Assembly: GCF_000826545.1 (NCBI RefSeq)
Contig: NZ_CDME01000002.1
Span: forward strand, 992,001 to 1,056,000
Direction of reading: 5' to 3'
Origin: Kibdelosporangium sp. MJ126-NF4
GTDB taxonomy: Bacteria > Actinomycetota > Actinomycetes > Mycobacteriales > Pseudonocardiaceae
Length of the DNA: 64,000 nt
The notes beneath the pieces are model-generated. The model saw only the letters and a list, made by a program, of their open reading frames with translations, was not told the origin of the DNA and did no database searches. Position numbers and translations under genes: made by a program. Positions 40,611-48,467 of this stretch are shown here, piece by piece. Positions within the stretch are counted from its first letter, which is position 1; every line of letters begins with the position of its first letter.

Positions 40611-41681
40611 TCAGTTGTGGTGTGCGTGCCCTTCCGCTGCCGGAGCCCCGGGTGGTGGCGCGTCGGCCGCCGAGGGCTGGTGGGCGTGTCCGTGGAAGCG
40701 GTCGATGGCCTCCTGCGCGCCAGGGGGCATGCTGCCGTCCGCGTTGCGGACGAGGAAGAGCCCGGACATCCCCATGTCGGAGTGTTGCTGGACATGGCAG
40801 TGGTACATCCACACGCCGGGGCCGACACCCTGGCCCGCGATGACCTGGAAGCCGAACGACGTGCCCGGGTTGAGGTCCTTGATGTCGATCACCCGGCTGG
40901 GGTCACTCGGGCCTTCGAGCATGCCCGTGCGGTTGTCCGCCCAGCGATGCGCGTGCAGGTGGAACGTGTGGAACAGGTTGCCGTGGCCGATCGCCAGCCA
41001 CTCGACGCGCTGGCCGAGGTTGGCCTCGAACATCGGTGTGTCCGGTGCCTTCTGGTGGTTGATCCTGGTGTCGTCCATGACGGCCACGAACGTCTTCTCC
41101 GGCAGGATGTCACCACGGCGGCGCACGATCAGTCCGCCGTAGAGGCCACGCAGCAGTCCGCCGGTGCCGTGGTCGCCCAGCGCGTGGTCGTGGTAGTGCC
41201 AGTAGCCCGCGCTGCCCGGCATGAACCGCCTGCCCTCGGCGGCGGTCATCTCGTTGGTCCGCCACGTGTACACCCGCGTCTGGCCGGGGTTGTTGAAGGA
41301 GTCGTTGAGTGGGCTGCCGTCCGACTCGACGCTGTAGTCCACACCGTGCGGGTGGATGGACAGCCGCTTGTCGGTCTTGTTGACCAGCGTGATCTCGATC
41401 GTGTCGCCCTCGTAGATCTGCAGCAGCGGGCCCGGGATGGAGGGCTTGCCCTCTTCGAGGCCGTATCCGATGAGGTACGGGGTGGTCTGGCCCGGCAGGT
41501 ACTCCGCGTAGATCGTGATCTTCTTGACCACGCCGGTCTGCGCCTGGGCGGTCGACCCGCCCGGAGCCGCCGCACCCAGCGTCATCGCGGCGGGCACAGC
41601 CAGCCCGACAGTGGTCGTGGCGAGCACAGAGCGACGGGTGACGAGTTTCTGTAACCAGCCGGTCTGGGCGTGCTTGTCCAT
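40611..41681 (-). CDS. Secreted two-domain multicopper oxidase (small laccase type)
   Basis: 356 residues, the size of Streptomyces small laccase (SLAC/EpoA). Tat signal (TRRSVLATTTVGLAVPAAM). All copper motifs are present: HPHGVDY, HYHDHALGDHGTGG, HTFHLHAHRW and YHCHVQQHSDMGMSG, the last giving the Cys-His type-1 site and the trinuclear centre ligands. A His-rich tail (HGHAHQ, EGHAHHN) may load copper. It oxidises phenolic or metal substrates and reduces oxygen to water; homologues affect morphogenesis. First gene of the leftward four-gene operon. A CTCGAAG inverted repeat lies 42 nt upstream. Confidence 0.93.
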   Translation of the reverse strand: MDKHAQTGWLQKLVTRRSVLATTTVGLAVPAAMTLGAAAPGGSTAQAQTGVVKKITIYAEYLPGQTTPYLIGYGLEEGKPSIPGPLLQIYEGDTIEITLVNKTDKRLSIHPHGVDYSVESDGSPLNDSFNNPGQTRVYTWRTNEMTAAEGRRFMPGSAGYWHYHDHALGDHGTGGLLRGLYGGLIVRRRGDILPEKTFVAVMDDTRINHQKAPDTPMFEANLGQRVEWLAIGHGNLFHTFHLHAHRWADNRTGMLEGPSDPSRVIDIKDLNPGTSFGFQVIAGQGVGPGVWMYHCHVQQHSDMGMSGLFLVRNADGSMPPGAQEAIDRFHGHAHQPSAADAPPPGAPAAEGHAHHN

Positions 41682-42299
41682 CCTTCTCCATTCGGGTCAA
41701 CGGCTAATCGGTCCGAACGGTCCTCGAAGCGTCTTCGAGACCGCTACGAGGCATGGCGGGCACGCCGCGACCACGCTGTGGCGGCTCGCGCATCCCCAGC
41801 CATCGCACAGCTGAAGTCCATGCCGCGCTTGCATGGACAGGTGCGATGTTTGTGTGTTGCCTCAGTCCGACGGGTCCTGTGTTCTTTCGGTTCGATCCCG
41901 TGCAACTTATGCATTGTATAGACAAAAGTTAAGAGCCAAACGGCGTAACGGACGAGACAGGCTTCTGTCAATTTCGCAAGACAACCGTCCTGGGATGGCC
42001 GGGTTGGTTCATGACAAGACAAATCTGCCGGACGCCACAGCCATGACTACACACGCAGTGATTGTCGCTGTGACGAAAATATTTCATACCTGCTCTGGAC
42101 AGGAGGACGTCGTCGACGGCGGCTGTCGCGGGCACTGGCGGTGGCCTTCGTTCCTCATGAGCACGGCGGCGATGGACCGATCAGCGGGATGTCCATCCTG
42201 GATTGACGGATCATGCACGGTGGCCCACCGCCTCGCTACGACCGCGCGGCTTTCTTGATCAATTCGTGGTCTACGGCCACGGCTGTCGGAGGGGACTGG
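41682..42299. other. Divergent intergenic region between laccase operon and MFS gene
   Basis: About 620 bases without a convincing gene; the open frames here are short and not protein-like. It holds an inverted repeat at 41723-41739 near the laccase start and AT-rich stretches around 41890-41940 and 42060-42090 that stand out from the GC-rich surroundings. These probably contain the promoters for the laccase operon and the MFS gene; I cannot assign hexamers with confidence. Confidence 0.5.
41723..41739. promoter_or_regulatory. CTCGAAG inverted repeat upstream of the laccase operon
   Basis: Arms CTCGAAG and CTTCGAG with a 3-nt spacer, 42 nt before the laccase ATG. The core is the same as in the hairpin over the TIGR04141 ribosome binding site (2146-2167). 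Candidate operator, for example for a copper- or development-responsive regulator. Confidence 0.45.
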
Positions 42300-43544
42300 T
42301 TGGATCCCCGCGTGGGACGAGACTTCGCGTGGCTGTGGCGGGCGTACACGGCCAGCACATTGGGGACATATCTGGCGTTGGACGCCTTTCCGCTGATCGC
42401 GATCCAGGCGTTGCACGTCAGCGCCTTCCAGGTGTCGCTGATCGCGGCGGCCAGCTTGGCAGTCGGCGCGTTGCTCGCCCTGCCGCTGGGACCATGGGTG
42501 GAGTTCCGGCGCAAACGCCCTCTGATGATCAACGCGGATCTCCTGCGTTTCGTCGTGCTGGCCACGATTCCAGCCGCGTACGCGCTGCACGCGTTGACCT
42601 ACTACCACCTGCTCGCGGTGGCGATCGTGGTCGCACTGGCCGACATCGTCTTCGTCGGCGCCAGCGGAGCGCACCTGAAAGGCCTGGTCCCCAGGGAACA
42701 GCTGCTGACGGCCAACGGCCGGTTCGAGAACGTCCTGTGGATCTCCACCGCCGTCGGCCCGCCACTGGGCGGCGCGCTGATCGGCGTACTCGGCCCGGTG
42801 ATCACCACCGTGCTCAACGGAGCCAGCTTCCTGCTGTCCGCACTGGGAATCCGCATGATCAAGGCGCCGGAACCGGCTCCACCGGTCATGCACCACAAGG
42901 CCGGGCGGCTCACCGAAGGGTGGCGGGTGATCTTCCGCGACTCCTGGCTGCGGCTGATGCTGGCCAACACGGTGCTCGCGAACTCGTTGATCATGGCGAC
43001 CGGGCCGCTGTTGCTGTTCCGGATGGTGCGCGAACTGGGTTTCACACCGTGGGAATACGGCCTGGCGCTGGGCATCTCGTGTCTGGGCGGGTTGCTCGGC
43101 GCGCGGGTGTCGCGGCCGTTGGTCCGCCGGTTCGGTGACCGCGCGGTCCTGCTGGGCTTCGGCACCGCGCGGGTGATGTGGCTGGTCGGTCTGGGGTTCA
43201 TCGGCGCGGGGGCGTCCGGGTTCGTGCTGGTGATCGCGGTCCAGTTCACCATGATCACCTGTCTGGCCGCGTTCAACCCGGTGTTCGCCACGGTGCGTCT
43301 GCAACGCACCCCGGACGACAAGGTCGCCAGGGTCCTCACGGCCTGGACGATCACCAGTCGCACGGGCATCGCGGCGCTGACTGCCGCGTGGGGCGTGCTG
43401 GCCGCGTTCACCAGCGCCAGCACGGCGATGGCGGCCGCGGGCGTGCTGCTGGCGCTCACCTCGGTGCTGCTGCCGTGGCGCCGTCAGAACTGGGACAGCG
43501 CCGAGTCCAGTTCGGCCTCGGACGTGGCCACCGCGGCGACGTAG
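42300..43544 (+). CDS. MFS transporter (12-helix type)
   Basis: About 414 residues with 12 hydrophobic segments. The N-terminus DPRVGRDFAWLWRAYTASTLGTYLALDAFPLIAIQ and the pattern AVGALLALPLGPWVEFRRKRPLMINADLLR (motif A position) are those of the Enterobactin-exporter-like (EntS/MFS_3) group common in actinomycetes. I prefer the TTG at 42300 because GGAGGGG lies 5 nt upstream and the product starts at the conserved DPRxGRDF. An in-frame ATG at 42213 adds 29 non-conserved residues. The end overlaps the convergent FAD monooxygenase by 61 nt. Substrate unknown. Confidence 0.85.
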   Translation: MDPRVGRDFAWLWRAYTASTLGTYLALDAFPLIAIQALHVSAFQVSLIAAASLAVGALLALPLGPWVEFRRKRPLMINADLLRFVVLATIPAAYALHALTYYHLLAVAIVVALADIVFVGASGAHLKGLVPREQLLTANGRFENVLWISTAVGPPLGGALIGVLGPVITTVLNGASFLLSALGIRMIKAPEPAPPVMHHKAGRLTEGWRVIFRDSWLRLMLANTVLANSLIMATGPLLLFRMVRELGFTPWEYGLALGISCLGGLLGARVSRPLVRRFGDRAVLLGFGTARVMWLVGLGFIGAGASGFVLVIAVQFTMITCLAAFNPVFATVRLQRTPDDKVARVLTAWTITSRTGIAALTAAWGVLAAFTSASTAMAAAGVLLALTSVLLPWRRQNWDSAESSSASDVATAAT

Positions 43545-44851
43545 GCGTCCGGCCGGATCACCCAGGCCTCACCGGGCGCGACGCCCAGACCGTCGGCCAG
43601 CGGGCCACCAGGTCGGACGACCTGCAGCCCGTCGCGAGCGGCAGCGCGGACCTGTTGTGGCACAAGCCGACCGGCAGCGGGATGGGTGCCGTGGGTGAGC
43701 GGGGAATCCAGATACGGGAACGGCTCGGACAGCTTGCCGGAGTTGACCCGCGGGTGCGCCGACGGGTCGTGCCGGGCCCGCTCCAGCACGGACACCCGGC
43801 GCTGCCGTTGGGCATCGTCATGGGGGACAAGGAAATCCATCGTCTCGCCGGTGACGGCGAGGTTCTCCGTCGCCGCCGCGTGCCGTTCGGTGTGATAGGT
43901 CTCCAGCAGGTCCGTCGACGCCCTGCCCTGCAGCGTGAACGCGATCTTCCAGGCCGCGTTCTCCGCGTCGGCCACGCCGGAGTTCAGGCCACGCGCGCCG
44001 AACGGGGCCATCAGGTGCGCGCTGTCCCCGGCGAGCAGGACCCGGCCGATCCGCAGCCGCGAGGCCACCCGGGAATGGAAGCGGTACACCGAACGCCAGA
44101 TCACCGAGTAGTCCGCGTCGCCGATGATCGCGCGGATCCGCTTGTCCAGGTCGTCGGATTCCACGGCGTAGTCCGCGGGGACCTGCCAGTCGATCCGGAA
44201 GGTCGAGTCGGGACACGGGTGGATGAGCACCTGGCGGCCCGGGTTCCACGGCGGGTCGAAGTAGAACCGCCGTTCGTGCGCCCAGTCCGGCAGGTCGGCG
44301 CGGATGTCGCAGATCAGGAACTGGTCGTCGAACGAGCGGCCGTCGAAGCTCACCCCGAGTGCCGTGCGCAGATCGTCCGCGCGGGCCCCGGCGCACAGCA
44401 CCGCGTGCGAGCCGCTGACCACCTGCCCGCCCGCGCAGGTGACGCTCACCCCTGCCGGATCCTGGTCCAAGCCGATGACGTGGTGCTCCCAGCGCACGTC
44501 GATCAGCGGCTGCCGCGCGATCCACTCGTCGAGGATCTGCTCGGTGCGGGACTGGGACAGGTTGACGAACGGCGGCAACCGCCCACCGGAGGGCAACCGG
44601 ACCGCGAACAGTTCGGTGTCCTGGTAGAACGTCCGCGCGGTCCGCCAGGTCAGGCCCTCGGCCGCGATCTGGTCGCCCGCGCCGATCGACCGCCAGATGT
44701 CCAGCACGTCACCCTGCTGGCAGATCGACTTGGAGCCAACGGGATCGCGTGCTGGGCGGCCGTCGAGCAGCACGCTCGGCACGCCCCAGCGAGCCAGCAG
44801 CAACGCCGTGGTCTGGCCGACCGGACCGTTGCCGACGACCAGCACACTCAT
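43484..44851 (-). CDS. FAD-dependent monooxygenase (PheA/TfdB class A)
   Basis: 455 residues. FAD-binding GxGxxG at the very start (VLVVGNGPVGQTTALLLARW), the middle DG-type strand region, and the second FAD motif RVLLAGDSAHLMAPFGARGLNSGVADAENAAWKI. A short C-terminal thioredoxin-like domain ends in WVIRPDAYVAAVA, as in phenol-hydroxylase-type enzymes. It should hydroxylate an aromatic compound using NAD(P)H. The ATG overlaps the stop of the metallo-hydrolase gene (ATGA), showing translational coupling, so both enzymes probably act on the same pathway. Confidence 0.9.
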   Translation of the reverse strand: MSVLVVGNGPVGQTTALLLARWGVPSVLLDGRPARDPVGSKSICQQGDVLDIWRSIGAGDQIAAEGLTWRTARTFYQDTELFAVRLPSGGRLPPFVNLSQSRTEQILDEWIARQPLIDVRWEHHVIGLDQDPAGVSVTCAGGQVVSGSHAVLCAGARADDLRTALGVSFDGRSFDDQFLICDIRADLPDWAHERRFYFDPPWNPGRQVLIHPCPDSTFRIDWQVPADYAVESDDLDKRIRAIIGDADYSVIWRSVYRFHSRVASRLRIGRVLLAGDSAHLMAPFGARGLNSGVADAENAAWKIAFTLQGRASTDLLETYHTERHAAATENLAVTGETMDFLVPHDDAQRQRRVSVLERARHDPSAHPRVNSGKLSEPFPYLDSPLTHGTHPAAGRLVPQQVRAAARDGLQVVRPGGPLADGLGVAPGEAWVIRPDAYVAAVATSEAELDSALSQF

Positions 44852-45807
44852 GCCAGCTGGTCCCAGACTTCCCTGTCCCGCTCAGCGGTCCAGATCACCG
44901 GTCGCTCGATCCCGGACAGCTCGTCCCACGCGCGGGAGACGTCGAAGGGCAGGCAGTGCTCGAAGATCGGCCACTTGCCGTACTGCGGGGACAGTGCGGC
45001 GTGGGTGCGTTCGAAGGCCTCTTTGAGTGAGCCGCCCGCCGCGTGCACCGTCGAGACCTCGTGGCGCAGCACGTCCAGGAAGTGCCTGGTCTGGTCGATG
45101 GCCGCGTTCACCGCGTCCGGGCCGTGGGTGACCGCGCCGCGGCCGCCGATCAGCACCTGCGCGCCGAAGGACCGCACGTTGTCCAATGTGGACGTCGCCC
45201 AGTCCTGGTGGTAGGCGTCGCCGGTGTACAGCGCCGCCTGGGCCTCGACGAGGTCGCCCGCGAAGAGGATGCCCCGGCGGGGCAGCCAGGCCACGATGTC
45301 GCCCTCGGTGTGGCCGCGTCCGCAGTACTGCAGCACGAGGTCGCCGCGCTCGCCGCCGAGGTCGATCGTCAGCCGGTCGGCGAAGGTCAGCGTCGGCCAC
45401 GTCAGCCCCGGCACCGACTCCGGTGACTTGGCCAGCCGCGGCATCCTGGCGAACTCGCTCGCCCAGTCCTGCTTGCCGCGCTCGGCGATGAGGGCCTTGG
45501 TGTTCTCGTGTGCCACGATCACCTCGGCGTCGAACGCGGAGGCGCCGAGCGTGCGGACGGCGTGGTAGTGGGACAGGACGAGGTAGCGGACCGGTTTGTC
45601 GGTGTGCTCGCGGAGTTTGGCGAGCCATTCGCGCGCCGCGACCGGCGTGGCCATCGCCTCGAAGCAGACGAGGAAGTCCTCGCCTTCGATGGCGCCGATG
45701 TTCGGGTCGCCCTCGGCGGTCAGCGCGTAGACGCCGTCACCCAGAATCTCCAACGTCTGCTGCTTGTCGGCGAGGTCGGCCGACGATGCGAAACTCTTCT
45801 GGCTCAC
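44848..45807 (-). CDS. Metallo-beta-lactamase-fold hydrolase with altered metal motif
   Basis: 319 residues, GTG start at 45807 by leaderless spacing. The MBL fold is shown by DGVYALTAEGDPN, YLVLSHYHAVRTLGASAF, CGRGHTEGDIVAWLP and FAGDLVE. The usual HxHxDH is HYHAVR (His80, His82, then Val84 and Arg85), so two metal ligands of the canonical site are replaced while the later His and Asp remain. It probably binds one metal or works differently; I have a general impression that close relatives share this variant. It is translationally coupled to the FAD monooxygenase downstream, suggesting hydrolysis of the oxygenated product (inference). Confidence 0.82.
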   Translation of the reverse strand: MSQKSFASSADLADKQQTLEILGDGVYALTAEGDPNIGAIEGEDFLVCFEAMATPVAAREWLAKLREHTDKPVRYLVLSHYHAVRTLGASAFDAEVIVAHENTKALIAERGKQDWASEFARMPRLAKSPESVPGLTWPTLTFADRLTIDLGGERGDLVLQYCGRGHTEGDIVAWLPRRGILFAGDLVEAQAALYTGDAYHQDWATSTLDNVRSFGAQVLIGGRGAVTHGPDAVNAAIDQTRHFLDVLRHEVSTVHAAGGSLKEAFERTHAALSPQYGKWPIFEHCLPFDVSRAWDELSGIERPVIWTAERDREVWDQLA

Positions 45808-45814
45808 GGGCCCG

Positions 45815-45820
45815 ACTGTA
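45815..45820 (-). promoter_or_regulatory. -10 hexamer of a likely leaderless promoter
   Basis: On the minus strand TACAGT ends 7 nt before the GTG at 45807; no Shine-Dalgarno sequence is present. It decides the start of the metallo-hydrolase gene. Confidence 0.5.
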
Positions 45821-45849
45821 GCGTGTACGGGAGTAATCCCGACCGGTCC

Positions 45850-45871
45850 GTGAGTAGGTAGTGAGTAGGTA
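45850..45871. repeat. Two exact tandem copies of an 11-bp unit
   Basis: GTGAGTAGGTA at 45850-45860 and 45861-45871, followed by a partial copy GTGGG. It lies upstream of the metallo-hydrolase promoter and 80 nt before the divergent gene. Direct repeats of 11 bp (one helical turn) fit a regulator that binds same-face sites. Confidence 0.7.
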
Positions 45872-45950
45872 GTGGGGATCGGTGGACATGGGACGGAGGT
45901 TGGTCCTTCTGGGTGACAGTGGACGGTGCCGCACGAACGGGTGAACAGCT

Positions 45951-46952
45951 GTGCCTCTTTCTCCGCAAACCGACTACCTGAGGGAAGAATTCCGTACCGT
46001 GCGCACTGTCGGTGAGATCGTGAAAGAAGGCCTCGTCCGCCTGCGCAAAGGACGCGGCCTGCAGACACGGGATCTGGAATCACGCGTCGAGCCGGAGTTC
46101 GCCGAGCTGATCGGCGCGCATGTCGACACCGGGCCCGCGTTGCGTGCCAAGGTCATCGGATATCTCGACGAGCTGATGACCGGTTTGCCGGATCCATTGC
46201 GCAGGGCCGCGCGCTGTGCGTTGAACATGCCACCGGCCTCGGACGGCGACACATTGCAGCAGCGGCTCGATGTGCTGGCCGCGGAATTCTATTTCGACAC
46301 GCGAACAGCGCGTCGGCGCATGGACGAGGCGCTCGAGCGGATGGTGGCCAACGCCGACCGCGGCCAGGTGCCGATGCCGGGCGTCGGGCACGGCGGGATC
46401 GGCTGGTACGTCGACGTGTTCGACGCGGTGCTGCGCCTGGACCTGCCCAACCCCGAAGCCGTGGAACGCCGCACGATCGTGGCCACCGCCGCGTCCCTCG
46501 ACAAGATCGTGACGTCCATCGACGTGCCGAAGCACCCGGCCAACAGCGCGGCGCGGGTGGAGTTGACCAGGGAGATGATGTTCGGTGGCCTGCTCGCGTC
46601 GACCGGGCAGGGCTCCAGCACGAACTTCAGCGCCGAGATCATGCTGCCCAGGACGCTGCACCGGGGCGAGCGGCACACCTACGGCCTGATCCAGCGCATT
46701 CCGCCGGGCCAGGAAATGGTGAACCGGTACGTGTACGTGCCGTACCGGCAATGTCGTTTCTTCACCCTGCTCGTGCGGTTCCATCCCGACCGGGTGCCCC
46801 AGCAGATCTGGCGGCACGAAGGCGCGCCGCACAGCGCCGTGTACGACGAGCCCGCGCCGGGGACGGAATTGGAACCGAACAGGGCGAACGAGGTCAGCGC
46901 GCAGTTCCGTGACCTGATCAACGGCTGTGCATACGGAATTCAATGGCGGTGA
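45951..46952 (+). CDS. Conserved actinobacterial hypothetical protein
   Basis: 333 residues, GTG start (VPLSPQTDYLREEF). The first 130 residues (EIVKEGLVRLRKGRGL, LRAKVIGYLDELMTGLPDPLRRAARCALNM, DVLAAEFYFDTRTARRRMDEALERMV) match a helical N-terminal domain I know from many actinomycete proteins, often fused to variable C-terminal domains. The C-terminal 200 residues are alpha/beta without a recognised motif. No signal peptide. A hairpin overlaps its stop codon. Divergent from the FAD/metallo-hydrolase operon. Function unknown; a role in signalling is only a guess. Confidence 0.65.
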   Translation: MPLSPQTDYLREEFRTVRTVGEIVKEGLVRLRKGRGLQTRDLESRVEPEFAELIGAHVDTGPALRAKVIGYLDELMTGLPDPLRRAARCALNMPPASDGDTLQQRLDVLAAEFYFDTRTARRRMDEALERMVANADRGQVPMPGVGHGGIGWYVDVFDAVLRLDLPNPEAVERRTIVATAASLDKIVTSIDVPKHPANSAARVELTREMMFGGLLASTGQGSSTNFSAEIMLPRTLHRGERHTYGLIQRIPPGQEMVNRYVYVPYRQCRFFTLLVRFHPDRVPQQIWRHEGAPHSAVYDEPAPGTELEPNRANEVSAQFRDLINGCAYGIQWR

Positions 46953-46980
46953 CGTCCGGAGCTTCCACCATCCGGACGTC
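46951..46980 (+). terminator. Hairpin at the end of the hypothetical gene
   Basis: 10-bp perfect stem (arm GACGTCCGGA) with a 10-nt loop, overlapping the TGA stop at 46950-46952. No T-tract follows; such L-shaped or I-shaped terminators are common in actinomycetes. Confidence 0.65.
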
Positions 46981-46999
46981 GCCGCGACGCACGCAAGAA

Positions 47000-47014
47000 T
47001 CAGTGCGGCTCCAT
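47000..47014 (-). other. Four-codon reading frame with a strong ribosome binding site
   Basis: AAGGAGGA 6 nt before ATG-GAG-CCG-CAC-TGA. This ribosome binding site is one of the best in the window, yet the frame ends after four residues. It could be a leader peptide or the relic of a lost gene. No downstream gene is close enough on this strand to be an obvious target. Confidence 0.3.
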
Positions 47015-47144
47015 GGTGTTTCCTCCTTCAGGAAGCCGTGCGTGAAGGAAGACGTCGACCTTCGTGGATGTGCCACCCGGTGGTGTCACCAACAATGGCC
47101 GGTACGCGACGGCGCGAGGAAGGCGTTTCCTGTGGGCGTGTCAG

Positions 47145-48386
47145 TCAGGAAACAGGAAACCCGAACAGCGCAGCGGTGATTTCGACGTGCAATTGTTTCG
47201 CCGGTCGGTAGTGGTGCCTGCGGGTCATGGCGCGGGTGAGCCTGCGCAGCTCGGTCCGTGCGGTGGACGACCCGATCGGCTGGGCGATGTCGATGACCTG
47301 GGCGGCGACCTCACACATCCGGTCGAGGTCGCTCGTGGCCTCGTAGGCCAGTGCGAGCCGGGCTCCGTACATCGCCCGTGCCCGCCGTGCGGTCGGCGCG
47401 GTCTGCGCGAGAGCGCGCTCCAACTGGTCGGCCGCCTGGCGTGGCCTGCCGAGGTCGTAGGTGCACCAGCCGGACACGGCCAGGTTGAGGTCGGCGACGC
47501 TGGTCGAGCCCAGCGGTGACCCGGCTGGTCCGGTGGAGGTTTCGTTGGCCAGCAACCTCTCCGCGCGATCCAGCGCGGTATGGCAGTCGCGGCCGTTGTT
47601 GAGCATCGCGTGGCCCTGCGCCTCTCGGTGCGCCGCGAGCGCACGCACGCGCGTGTCCGCGCCACGCTGTGCTTGTGCTTGCTGCGCAAGGGAGATCGTG
47701 CGGCGCGCGTCGTGGGCGTACATCGCCAGCTCGGCTTCCCGGACCAGTGTGTACGCGGCCAGCGCGGTGTCGCCCGCGCCGGTGGCCAGGTGCGCGGACT
47801 GGCGCGTCCACGCCAACGCGGCCTGGTTGTCCCCGGCTTCCTGGGCCATCCAGCCGGCGAATTCGGCGTACCGGGCGGCGATGACCTCGAATGCCGAGCG
47901 GGTCACGGGATTGCGCGCCGCCTCGGCCAGTTCGAGCAGCGTGCAGTACTCGACGCCGACGGTGCGCAGCACCAGGGCGGGCGCGCTTTGCTGGCCCCGT
48001 CTGCGCAGCTGCTCGAACTGGTCGCGGTAGTACAGCCGTGTCTGTGGGTCCTCGCCTGCGGTTTCCGCGTCGCCGTCGCTGATTCCCAGTGGCAGGAACA
48101 GTGCGCTGCCGAAGGCGAGGACCTCCCTGCGGTTGGCGTGCACCGCCTGGGCGTGCGCGGGGTTGTAGGACGCTCGCGCGGTCGACCCGACCAGCGCGGC
48201 CAGATCACCACCGGCGTCGAGTTCGGCGTCGGCCAGCCGGGCGAGCTGCTCGGTCGGTGGCTGGCGGCCGTTCTCGATCTTGCTGAGATAGCCCTTGCTG
48301 AAGTTCAGCCGCTTGGCCAGTTCACTCAGGGAGACTTCGGCGTGTACCCGCAGCCGCCGTAGTTCGGCGCCGAATTCGTGGCTCAC
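47145..48386 (-). CDS. XRE-family regulator with TPR-like C-terminal region
   Basis: 413 residues. Helix-turn-helix at about 5-60 (ELRRLRVHAEVSLSELAKRLNFSKGYLSKIENGRQPPTEQLARL), followed by about 330 residues of helical repeats of tetratricopeptide type (EYCTLLELAEAARNPVTRSAFEVIAARYAEFAGWMA, AALAWTRQSAHLATGAGD, AADQLERAL). Stand-alone XRE-TPR proteins of actinomycetes respond to peptides or intracellular ligands. The GTG at 48386 is chosen with GGGAGG about 10 nt upstream. Flanked by intergenic DNA on both sides, so the target is not obvious. Confidence 0.85.
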   Translation of the reverse strand: MSHEFGAELRRLRVHAEVSLSELAKRLNFSKGYLSKIENGRQPPTEQLARLADAELDAGGDLAALVGSTARASYNPAHAQAVHANRREVLAFGSALFLPLGISDGDAETAGEDPQTRLYYRDQFEQLRRRGQQSAPALVLRTVGVEYCTLLELAEAARNPVTRSAFEVIAARYAEFAGWMAQEAGDNQAALAWTRQSAHLATGAGDTALAAYTLVREAELAMYAHDARRTISLAQQAQAQRGADTRVRALAAHREAQGHAMLNNGRDCHTALDRAERLLANETSTGPAGSPLGSTSVADLNLAVSGWCTYDLGRPRQAADQLERALAQTAPTARRARAMYGARLALAYEATSDLDRMCEVAAQVIDIAQPIGSSTARTELRRLTRAMTRRHHYRPAKQLHVEITAALFGFPVS

Positions 48387-48467
48387 CCGGCCTGCACCTC
48401 CCTGTCGCACGGTACCGCTGTGACAGGGGAGCGCTAGGCCGGTTGGCTTGCCCGTGCGGCGAATCCC

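Noticed and set aside
41833..42258. 141-codon frame in the laccase-MFS gap
   Set aside because: No ribosome binding site, no motif, low similarity to any protein pattern; considered non-coding.
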